Assembly (NCBI GenBank): GCA_022823945.1
Contig: JAJEBK010000003.1
Coordinates: 1 to 64,000, forward strand
Reading direction: 5' to 3'
Origin: Anaerolineae bacterium
GTDB lineage: Bacteria > Chloroflexota > Anaerolineae > Aggregatilineales > Phototrophicaceae
DNA length: 64,000 bases
Shown: one piece after another, positions 50,778-58,450 of the stretch
Layout: every line of letters starts with the position of its first letter
How positions within the stretch are numbered: position 1 is the first letter of the stretch
Position numbers and translations under genes: made by a program
The notes under the pieces: generated by a model
The model's database searches: none
Seen by the model: the letters and a program-made list of their open reading frames with translations, nothing else
Told to the model about the DNA's origin: nothing

Positions 50778-50879
50778 TTCCGCAAGAATCCCCCTGTCAC
50801 TCACCAATTGGTCCATTTGTTGACATGACGAGACTTGTCAACTACTGTAGAAATTGCTAGGAAGTTAGGGGGCGCGCCG

Positions 50880-51098
50880 ATGGACATCATTAATGTGAGC
50901 ATCGTGCAAGACGAAGACTGCTTCATATCTCATTGTCTGGAGTACGATATCGCCAGCCAGGGCAAAAACCAGCAGGAAGCGCTTGACAATGTTACAGAGG
51001 CGGTTTCGCTATTCTTGGAAGTCGCTTCGCCAGAGGAAATCAAGCGCAGACTCGCAAGGCGCGGCCGTGTCGAAACGCTGAGCCTGGATCGTGCCTAG
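50880..51098 (+). CDS. hicB: HicB-family antitoxin
   Basis: A 72-residue protein with the UPF0150/HicB fold: NVSIVQDEDCFISHCLEYDI, then GKNQQEALDNVTEAVSLFLE, the two strands and helix typical of HicB antitoxins. It starts at ATG 50880; a TTG at 50835 is an alternative. No helix-turn-helix follows, so it is a short form without its own DNA-binding domain. It overlaps the frameshifted hicA by eight bases. Because the toxin is broken, it may be a leftover antitoxin, or it may neutralise a toxin elsewhere. Confidence 0.75.
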   Translation: MDIINVSIVQDEDCFISHCLEYDIASQGKNQQEALDNVTEAVSLFLEVASPEEIKRRLARRGRVETLSLDRA

Positions 51099-51323
51099 AC
51101 GCAAGATTCTGTCAGCATCCGCAGTCTGCAAGATTCTGCTATTGAATGGATTTGTCGAAGTTCGCCAACGCGGCAGTCACATCGTAATGCAGAAGAAGTC
51201 CATAGAGCCAAATGGCAATCACACGACCAGCACTTAATTGTGCCGAATCATAAGGAATTGCGAGCTGGCACATTGTCCTCAATTATTCGCCAGTCGAGAC
51301 TGCCTCGCGAGCTATTTGAGTAA
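51091..51323 (+). pseudogene. hicA: hicA mRNA interferase toxin, frameshifted
   Basis: From GTG 51091 the frame reads PRRKILSASAVCKILLLNGF, then VEVRQRGSHIVMQKK, as in HicA with its conserved GSH, until TAA 51235. The remainder of HicA (IVPNHKELRAGTLSSIIRQS) continues in a different frame from 51237 to TAA 51321. A single lost base near CACTTAATTG explains it; a -1 programmed shift is less likely. HicA cleaves mRNA, so the break would inactivate it. The order hicB before hicA is the reverse of the E. coli locus. Confidence 0.8.
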
Positions 51324-51459
51324 TATTGACCCCACCAGTGCGCATGCTTTGCCTCCCGGCTTTTTGATGGGTAGCGAGGCGGCGGCCACAACCTTGCAAC
51401 GCGCCATAAAACACGCTAGCATTGACTTACCTGCAAGCGCGCAGCGAAAGGACAGCGGC

Positions 51460-53169
51460 ATGAAACGGATCATAGACGCGGGGACGATACGCCGCCTGGC
51501 TATGGCGCTGGCGCTGCTGATCTTGCTGCCGTTGCCGGCGCTGGCGGCGACCATCAATGTCGATGGGAATTGCACGCTGACGCAGGCGATCAATAGCGCG
51601 GATGCTGACAGTGCCGCAGGTAGTGGTTGTGAAGACGGCAATGGCGCAGACACCATCGTGCTGACTCGCGATATTCGCTCAATTGGTACAAACGACACCG
51701 ACTATTCGGTTTCAAGTGAGATTTTCATTGATGGCCGCGGGCACGCTTTTGTTGGCGTAGACAGCAATGGCTTTGAATTCGATGCGACAGGGACAGATGG
51801 CAGTTTAACGATTGACAATGCCCGATTCACCAACTCAGGAGCCGGCTCAGTGGTCACGATCACCGCGAGTGGCGATGTGACCTTTCGGAAGGTGGATTTC
51901 TACAACTCGGCGGGAGAGGGCGCTGGCGTTCATCTGGAAGCGACAGGAGATGATGTAAAGGTACGCGAAGGCGTCTTCAGAAACAATCGTTTGCCCTCTG
52001 ACAACGTTGTGACTGGCGCTGTCAACATCTATCGCAGCAGCTTTTACGAGAACCATGGCAGCGGCAGCGGCTATGTGGTCAATGGCGCGACGATACGCTC
52101 CAGCACCATCGGCGAAAATCGCGGTGACTCTTTCGCTGTCAGCGGCGGCAGATTGTTCAATGTTACAGTCTCCCAGAACGTTGGCGGGGGCGTCACGGGT
52201 GGCACAATCAAAAACAGCATCTTGTACGATAATGGAGGGGCAGACTGCGAAGCTTCCGCGCTCACCGGCGTCAACTGGATCGGCAACGGCAATTGCACAG
52301 GCGGCACTAGAACTTTCACCGGAGCCAGCCCCGACATTGATGACGACCTGCGATTTGGTCCTTCTCGTTCTGGTCTCTACCCGCTGGAAGAAGATGCGGA
52401 CGCGGCTGGTGTAGGCGTTGACTGCGAATTTCTCGACCAGTGGGGGCAGCCTTTCGGCCCTAATCCATGCGATCTGGGCGCGCATTCCACTTACCAGCAA
52501 GGCTCGGGACCGCGCATCTCTGCGCCGGCAGCGACAGCGATTCCCACGCCGACGCTCGTGCCCGATCAGCCCACGCCGGCTGTTGAGCCAGTCAAAGGCT
52601 GGGTGCTTTTCAGCGACCGCGCTGACATCAAATCCAACGAAGTGGATGCTTCGGGAGTCGGTGTCGCGCATATCGTCGAGATGGGCTTTTTGACCGCCCT
52701 CGATATCTGGAGCGAGGTCGGCTGGGGCGTGACAGCTTGCCACACCGACTACAGCAATGGCAACTTCGTCTTCCTGGATGCGGCCGGCATGCCGCGCGAA
52801 GCCGTAACCTGGCCCGCCGCGCCACATATTGAAGGCATGGCTTGCACCTATATCGAGACGCCGGGCACCGTTGTGCTGCTGCGCGCCGACCCCTGGCAAG
52901 AGCCAGCCACGCCAACGCCCGACCCCAACGAACTGGTGTTTGGTCCTGTTGCGCTGGAAGACTGCCAGTTGATCACGCGCGACATGGTCAACCTGCGCGC
53001 CGAAGAATGGGGCGATGTACTGAATATCATCCCGTATGAAACGGAGCTGACCGCTTCTGAAGCCAGCGACGAGTTCTTCAAAGTAATATTCGAAGAGCAA
53101 GAAGGCTGGGTACACCGCGATTGGGTGACCATCACGGGCGGAGAATGCGGCGAGGGCGAAGGCGAGTAG
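51460..53169 (+). CDS. Secreted parallel-beta-helix protein with C-terminal SH3 domain
   Basis: ATG 51460 follows AAAGGA by eight bases and starts a signal peptide (LAMALALLILLPLPALA). The 569-residue protein continues with CTLTQAINSAD, a form of the CSLREAI motif common at the start of secreted beta-helix proteins. About 80-380 then show the short repeating strands of a right-handed beta helix (AVNIYRSSFYENHG, GATIRSSTIGENRG). A Pro/Thr linker (PTPTLVPDQPTPAVEP) leads to further domains, the last an SH3b-like NLRAEEWGDVLNIIPYETEL and WVHRDWVTI. It is probably surface or extracellular, possibly polysaccharide-binding; no catalytic motif is evident. Confidence 0.8.
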   Translation: MKRIIDAGTIRRLAMALALLILLPLPALAATINVDGNCTLTQAINSADADSAAGSGCEDGNGADTIVLTRDIRSIGTNDTDYSVSSEIFIDGRGHAFVGVDSNGFEFDATGTDGSLTIDNARFTNSGAGSVVTITASGDVTFRKVDFYNSAGEGAGVHLEATGDDVKVREGVFRNNRLPSDNVVTGAVNIYRSSFYENHGSGSGYVVNGATIRSSTIGENRGDSFAVSGGRLFNVTVSQNVGGGVTGGTIKNSILYDNGGADCEASALTGVNWIGNGNCTGGTRTFTGASPDIDDDLRFGPSRSGLYPLEEDADAAGVGVDCEFLDQWGQPFGPNPCDLGAHSTYQQGSGPRISAPAATAIPTPTLVPDQPTPAVEPVKGWVLFSDRADIKSNEVDASGVGVAHIVEMGFLTALDIWSEVGWGVTACHTDYSNGNFVFLDAAGMPREAVTWPAAPHIEGMACTYIETPGTVVLLRADPWQEPATPTPDPNELVFGPVALEDCQLITRDMVNLRAEEWGDVLNIIPYETELTASEASDEFFKVIFEEQEGWVHRDWVTITGGECGEGEGE

Positions 53170-53209
53170 CCTGCTCGCGCGGGGGTGGTGATTGTAGTGG
53201 GGTTGGCAA

Positions 53210-53310
53210 CCCTGCCTCCATCTCCCAGCCCCTTGCCCCTAAAATGACTGAGGACAGGACAGGTTATTTACCCCACCCCCGGCCCCTCCCCGACGAGTCG
53301 GACAGGGGAG
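53210..53310. repeat. Family A-like repeat, degenerate, in gap 53170-53495
   Basis: CCAGCCCCTTGCCCC, then CCCCACCCCCGGCCCCTCCC and GACAGGGGAG. The two hairpins are degraded compared with other copies. The remainder of the 326-base gap carries only the candidate promoter at 53408. Confidence 0.55.
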
Positions 53311-53407
53311 TTTCGAGAGCTGTCTCACGACATGACGACAGAATCCGCGCGTGATTTGCCTCCTCCTGACCTGTCGGGATGATTGAGGGGGGTGATTTTT
53401 GGCGCTT

Positions 53408-53437
53408 TTCGCATTGCCTGTCCAAAGCTGATATAGT
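53408..53437 (+). promoter_or_regulatory. Putative promoter of the family-5 binding-protein gene
   Basis: TTCGCA (53408-53413), an 18-base spacer and TATAGT (53432-53437) with TGA immediately before it, an extended -10. It lies 58 bases before the start codon at 53496. Confidence 0.45.
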
Positions 53438-53495
53438 CGCGTTGAGTCGCAGCCCGCTGGGACTCAACATCCATGCCAGACTAAAGGAGATTCCC

Positions 53496-55160
53496 ATGAG
53501 AGTGCTCAAGATTTTGTTCCTCGTGCTGCTTGTTGTGTCGGTGGCGCTGGTGATGTCGCAGGATGCCGAAACCATCGTCATTCGCGGCTTCGGCAACATC
53601 AGCACATTCAACCCGGCCATGAGCAGCGATGGCGCGTCCTTCCAGGCTTTCAGTGTGCTCTGGCCCAAGCCTTACGAGATCGACTCGGCTACATCCGCGC
53701 CCGTGCCCGGCCTCACCAGTTGGGAAATCTCGGATGACGGCTTGTCCTATACCTTCCACATCCGCGAAGACGCCAATTGGTCGGACGGCATGCCCATCTC
53801 CGCGCATGATATGAAGTTCGTCATTGATGCCATCAAGTCGGATGAAGTCGCGTCTATCCAGGAGAACGAAGTCGCCGCGGTCGACGAAGTTCGCGTCGTG
53901 GACGACAAAACCTATGAGGTGGTGTTGAACAACCTGGACTGCGCAGCTTTCAGTCAGTTGGGTGGCATTCGCTTCTTGCCATCACACTTGTTTGCCGCCG
54001 ACTTCAGCGACTTCGAAGACAACATGGTTTCCACAGAGCCGGTCGGCATCAGCGGCGGTCCGTATATTCTGGACGAGTGGGCGCCCGATGAGTACCAGAG
54101 CTACCACGCCAACCCGAACTGGTGGGGCGGCGATGTCGGCATCCCCTACCTGGTCAACCGCAACATCAAAGAGCAAGCGGTGGCGCTGCAATCTATCCAG
54201 GCGGGCGAAGTCGACTATACCTATTTGCACGGCGATCTCTTCACCCAGATACCCGATACCAGCAACTTGCAGTGGGAGATCTACCCGCAGATGTCAGTCA
54301 AGTTCATGTCGCTGAACTGGGTCGATCCCAACCATCCCGAACGCGCCTATGACGAAGATGGCAACCCGGTCGAGCAGGTGCCGCACCCCATCTTCAGCGA
54401 CCCGGCTGTGCGCAAAGCAGTGGCTATGGGCTACAACAAGGGCGATGTCCTGGCGACGATGGGCGGCGATGATGGCGGCACCCGGCTGATCGGCGCGGTC
54501 AATCCGGCGATTGGCTGGGCATACAACCACGACTTGCAACCCTATCCTTATGACCCGGACGCGGCCAGGCAGCTCCTTGAAGAAGCGGGCTGGGTCGACA
54601 GCGATGGCGATGGTGTGCGCGAGAAAGACGGCCAGCGCCTTGAATTCCTGATCTCCTACAGCGATATCCTGCTGATGTTCGAGACGCATGTCCTGGTCGC
54701 CCAGGATCAGCTCAAAGACATCGGCTTTGATGTCCAGCTGGAGAAGGTGGAATGGGCGAATTACATCAGCGACATTTATCTCGGGCAGAAGTATGACGCG
54801 ACTTCCATGAGCAACAGTGGCGGCACGGGTGGCGCGCCCGACCCCAACGACTTCATGACCTTGCTCTATGGTCCGCAAGATGTGCCTGGCAGCGGCAACA
54901 ACCTGGCGTCTTATGTCAATCCGGAGATTGACGCTTTGATCGACCAGGCGCGGGCTGTGCCAGGCTGTGATACCGCGGCGCGTGGCGAAATTTACCGCGA
55001 GATCCAACGTATCGCCCACGAAGATGTGGCGTACGATTGGTCATTCGTGCCCAATATCTGGCAGACAGCCAACGCGCGCGTGTCTGGTTTCGAGCCAGCC
55101 GCCTTCTGGGTGTTCTATGGCTACACAGCCGACATCCACAAATGGACGGTTGAGGGCTAG
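53496..55160 (+). CDS. Family-5 (peptide/nickel-type) solute-binding protein
   Basis: ATG 53496 follows AAGGAG and opens a signal peptide (ILFLVLLVVSVALVMSQ). The 554-residue protein follows SBP_bac_5: VPGLTSWEISDDGLSYTFHI, the REDANWSDGMPISAHDMKF block, VGISGGPYILDEWAPDEYQS, NPNWWGG, and the DSDGDG calcium-loop-like segment near 370. These proteins bind peptides, oligosaccharides or nickel and work with DppBC/OppBC permeases. Pairs of that type are at 61547-63494 and 13032-14886, but neither is adjacent. Family A copy 7 follows the stop, then the APC transporter. Confidence 0.9.
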   Translation: MRVLKILFLVLLVVSVALVMSQDAETIVIRGFGNISTFNPAMSSDGASFQAFSVLWPKPYEIDSATSAPVPGLTSWEISDDGLSYTFHIREDANWSDGMPISAHDMKFVIDAIKSDEVASIQENEVAAVDEVRVVDDKTYEVVLNNLDCAAFSQLGGIRFLPSHLFAADFSDFEDNMVSTEPVGISGGPYILDEWAPDEYQSYHANPNWWGGDVGIPYLVNRNIKEQAVALQSIQAGEVDYTYLHGDLFTQIPDTSNLQWEIYPQMSVKFMSLNWVDPNHPERAYDEDGNPVEQVPHPIFSDPAVRKAVAMGYNKGDVLATMGGDDGGTRLIGAVNPAIGWAYNHDLQPYPYDPDAARQLLEEAGWVDSDGDGVREKDGQRLEFLISYSDILLMFETHVLVAQDQLKDIGFDVQLEKVEWANYISDIYLGQKYDATSMSNSGGTGGAPDPNDFMTLLYGPQDVPGSGNNLASYVNPEIDALIDQARAVPGCDTAARGEIYREIQRIAHEDVAYDWSFVPNIWQTANARVSGFEPAAFWVFYGYTADIHKWTVEG

Positions 55161-55172
55161 GGGCTATTTCTG

Positions 55173-55280
55173 CCCCCCATCCCTGGACCCCTTCCCCAGC
55201 GCGAGATAAGGGGTGTTCTGCCAGCGATTCGCCGTCTTTTAAGTCCCTCCCTCATTTTGGGGGAGGGGTTTGGGGTGGGG
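55173..55280. repeat. Family A repeat, copy 7
   Basis: CCCCCCATCCCTGGACCCCT, AAGGGG, then AAGTCCCTCCCTCATTTTGG, GGGAGGGG and TTTGGGGTGGGG. Between the binding-protein stop and the APC-USP gene. Confidence 0.8.
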
Positions 55281-55414
55281 TATCTTATCATATCCACACA
55301 ATTCGCTGCTCTCACTTTCGTCAACACTTTACATTCGCCCAGCCTTTGCTGTACATTGAACACTAGGGGCGCAGGCCGGCTCGCTGTGTTGACATCGGAC
55401 GAAGGAACGCGCGT

Positions 55415-58030
55415 ATGGCATCGGCAACAGATAGTTCGCAGCATGTCGGCTTAGTCCGCAGTCTGGGCTTGTTCGACATCACCATGATCGGCGTCGGCGC
55501 GATGATCGGCGCTGGCATCTTTGTGCTGACGGGCATCGCCGCTGGCACAGCTGGTCCGGCGCTGATCTTGGCATTCGCGCTGAATGGCGTCATCACGGTA
55601 CTGACGGCGATGGTCTATGCCGAGCTTGGCTCTGCCATCCCCGAGGCGGGCGGCGGCTATCTGTGGGTGAAAGAAGGCTTGCCGGGTCCCAACGGTTTTT
55701 TGGCGGGCTGGATGAGCTGGTTCGCGCATGCTGTGGCGGGCAGCTTGTATGGCGTGGGCTTTGGCGGCTTCATTTACGAGCTGATGCGCATCTTGCTGCT
55801 TGATCCCGCGGCGCATCATGATGAGCATGCCGGCATCTTTTTTCAGGGTTCGCTGCAGTTGCCTTTTGGCATCGCATTGACCGAAGCGGAGGTGGTGCAA
55901 AAGCTCTTCGCTGTGCTGATCATCCTGCTGTTTTTATACATCAACTATCGAGGCACATCCGAGACGGGCGCTGTCGGCAATATCGTGACGGTGCTCAAGG
56001 TCATCATTATCGGCATCTTCATCGTCAGCGGCTTGTTTGTCATCTTTGGCGAGCCAGCGCGTTTGGAGGCATTCCAGCCTTTCGACCCCAACGGCATCAT
56101 CGGCATTGTCAGCGCCATGGGCTTGACATTCATCGCTTTTGAAGGCTATGAGATCATCGTACAAGCCGGCGAAGAAGTGCGCGAGCCGCGCAAGAATATC
56201 CCGCGAGCCGTATTCTTGTCGCTGGCTATCGTCGTGCCGATTTATATGTTGGTGGCGGTTGTCATCATCGGCGCTGTCGACCCGCCCGAGGGCGTGCCCA
56301 TCTTTGAGTGGCTGGGAGATCTGGGCGAGATCGGCATTGCGCGCGCCGCAGCCCAGTTTATGCCTTTTGGCACCTTTCTGATCATGATTGGCGGCTTGCT
56401 TTCCACCATGAGCGCTTTGAACGCGACGACTTTTTCCTCGACCCGCGTCAGCTTTGCCATGGGGCGCGACCGGGCGCTGCCAGACAGCTTCAGCTCGGTG
56501 AGCTCGTCAACGCGCACACCGCATGTGGCGCTGGGCTGGTCGGGCGTGTTGATTTTGTTCGTGGCTTTGACGTTGCCCATTGAAGATGTGGCGGCTTCGG
56601 CAGATATCATGTTCATTCTGCTATTTTTGCAGGTCAACCTGGCGGTCATCACCATCCGCGGCAAGTATGGCAAGGACTTGAAGTATGGTTTCTTGCTGCC
56701 TTTCTTCCCGATCTTGCCCATGATCGCCATCGGCATGCAATTTCTGCTGGTTTTGTCGCTCTTCAATGTGTCGATCATCGCCTGGGTCTTCGCGGCGGTG
56801 TGGATCGGCAGTGGGTTTTTGATCTACTTTTTCTATGCGCATCCGCGTCAAGAGCGCGCCCATCGCACACCAGTCGTCCAGCAAACCGAGCTGCTGACGC
56901 CGGTGCTGGATGCGCCCTATCGCGTGCTGGTGCCGGTCGCCAATCCCGATTCACTGACGACGTTGCTGCCGCCGGCTGTGCACGCCGCCAAGCTGCACGA
57001 TGGCAAGGTGACCTTGCTGCATATTGTCACGGTGCCTTCGCCGACGCCGCTTTCGTCCGGCTACCGCTATCTGCAAGCCAGCGATGCGCTGCAAAAGCAA
57101 GCCATCGCCATGGTCGCCGATGAAGATGTGGCGGTGGAATACATCGTGAGGGTGGCGCGCCGCATCGCCCCCGCTATCATCGACACTGCGCGCGAACAAC
57201 ATGCCGATCTGGTGGTCATTGGCTGGCGAGGCACCATGAATGTAGAAGGCAAAACCACGCTGGGACCCAATATCGACCGTGTGCTGTCCGAGATCAACTG
57301 CGATGTGATGATGCTGCAGCCCGGTGACAGCGCCGCCGCAACGCGCATCCTGCTGCCCGTGGCCGAACCGCGCCAGGTAGCCTACTCGCTGGGGCTTGTC
57401 CAGCAATTCTCCGCCGACTTGCAGCTGGACCTGTTGCATGTATTTTCGGCAGACGCGACTTCCGCCCAACGTGAGCGCACAACGCGCGCCTTGCAGCGCC
57501 AAATCGATGCCGTCAGGGTGGCTGGCAAGCAGGTCAACCTGCTGATGGAACAAAGCCCCGACCGCATCGACGCGATTGTGCAGGCGGCGAAGGATTATGA
57601 TTATGTGGTGCTGGGGGCGACGCGCGAGACACGCGTGAGCCAACGTTTCACCGGTGGCAACACCTCTATGATTATCGCCGAGCGCACCGATACGCCCGTG
57701 CTGTTGCTGCATCCCGAGACCAGCTCTATTGAATTTGGCTTGCAGCAGACCTTCGACTATCTGCGCGGCGGCTATCGCGAGGTCGACCCGGAATCGCGCC
57801 AGCGGCTGGAGGAGCACGGCTATATCGAACGCGCCGCGACATCGGCTGTCGGCACCTTGAAATCGTCGATCAAGCAGCCGGTGGTGATGGTCATCGGCGT
57901 GCTGACGGTGGCGGCGGCTTTCATGATGTACGCAGGCGGCGGCAACTCATTGACCTGGGCGGGGGCGATATTGTACTTCGGCAGCTTGCTGGCTTTCACT
58001 TTCGTGGCGGTACGAGCGGCGAGGAACTAG
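55415..58030 (+). CDS. APC-family transporter fused to two universal-stress (USP) domains
   Basis: An 871-residue protein in four parts: residues 15-480 are an APC amino acid/cation transporter with about twelve helices (GLFDITMIGVGAMIGAGIFV, a TGxxGxG-like start, and AEEVREPRKNIPRA-like loop); 490-620 and 630-770 are tandem USP domains (YRVLVPVANPDSLTTLLPPA, and RILLPVAEPRQVAYSLGLVQ); and 820-871 add two more membrane helices (QPVVMVIGVLTVAAAFMMY). USP domains bind ATP/AMP in stress responses and may gate transport according to energy state. Tandem USP fusions to APC carriers occur in other bacteria. Confidence 0.9.
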   Translation: MASATDSSQHVGLVRSLGLFDITMIGVGAMIGAGIFVLTGIAAGTAGPALILAFALNGVITVLTAMVYAELGSAIPEAGGGYLWVKEGLPGPNGFLAGWMSWFAHAVAGSLYGVGFGGFIYELMRILLLDPAAHHDEHAGIFFQGSLQLPFGIALTEAEVVQKLFAVLIILLFLYINYRGTSETGAVGNIVTVLKVIIIGIFIVSGLFVIFGEPARLEAFQPFDPNGIIGIVSAMGLTFIAFEGYEIIVQAGEEVREPRKNIPRAVFLSLAIVVPIYMLVAVVIIGAVDPPEGVPIFEWLGDLGEIGIARAAAQFMPFGTFLIMIGGLLSTMSALNATTFSSTRVSFAMGRDRALPDSFSSVSSSTRTPHVALGWSGVLILFVALTLPIEDVAASADIMFILLFLQVNLAVITIRGKYGKDLKYGFLLPFFPILPMIAIGMQFLLVLSLFNVSIIAWVFAAVWIGSGFLIYFFYAHPRQERAHRTPVVQQTELLTPVLDAPYRVLVPVANPDSLTTLLPPAVHAAKLHDGKVTLLHIVTVPSPTPLSSGYRYLQASDALQKQAIAMVADEDVAVEYIVRVARRIAPAIIDTAREQHADLVVIGWRGTMNVEGKTTLGPNIDRVLSEINCDVMMLQPGDSAAATRILLPVAEPRQVAYSLGLVQQFSADLQLDLLHVFSADATSAQRERTTRALQRQIDAVRVAGKQVNLLMEQSPDRIDAIVQAAKDYDYVVLGATRETRVSQRFTGGNTSMIIAERTDTPVLLLHPETSSIEFGLQQTFDYLRGGYREVDPESRQRLEEHGYIERAATSAVGTLKSSIKQPVVMVIGVLTVAAAFMMYAGGGNSLTWAGAILYFGSLLAFTFVAVRAARN

Positions 58031-58375
58031 ACCCCCTCAGCCCCTCCGAGCTGCGCGTAGGGGCGAGGCAAACCCCCTCGGTCCCCCCGACAGGTCAGGG
58101 GGGAGGCTAGACCCCCACCCCAAACCCCTCCCCCAAAATGAGGGAGGGGCTTCTTATTCCCCCTCAATCCCCCCGACAGCCGCTTGTAGGGGCGAGCCAT
58201 TGGGTCGCCCGCCAACACACCAGACGGCCGCGTGTAGGGGCGATACTTGTATCGCCCAATTGTCCAATGCCAGAAATGTGGGCGACTCAAGAGTCGTCCC
58301 TACGCCGTCTCTTTTGGGAGGGGTTAAATGGGCGAGTCACCGCCTCGCCCCTACGCTGTCTCTTTTGGGAGGGGC
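58031..58375. repeat. Cluster of family A and C repeats in gap 58031-58450
   Basis: Contains an inverted family A unit (ACCCCCACCCCAAACCCCTC near 58110), and C-type palindromes: GTAGGGGCGAGCCATTGGGT near 58186, GGGCGATACTTGTATCGCCC near 58239 and GGGCGACTCAAGAGTCGTCC near 58281, then GGGCGAGTCACCGCCTCGCC near 58330. TACGC(C/T)GTCTCTTTTGGGAG GGG occurs twice. No gene is evident in this 420-base gap. Confidence 0.85.
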
Positions 58376-58450
58376 TGCCACATACTTGCCATCACACCGC
58401 AAATGAAACACAATCCACCCAGATGACGGCGCGTGAACGGGGAGTGATTC

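Noticed and set aside
51238..51459. N-terminal extension of the beta-helix protein
   Set aside because: The region contains the end of the broken hicA in another frame. The ATG at 51460 has a ribosome site and starts the signal peptide.
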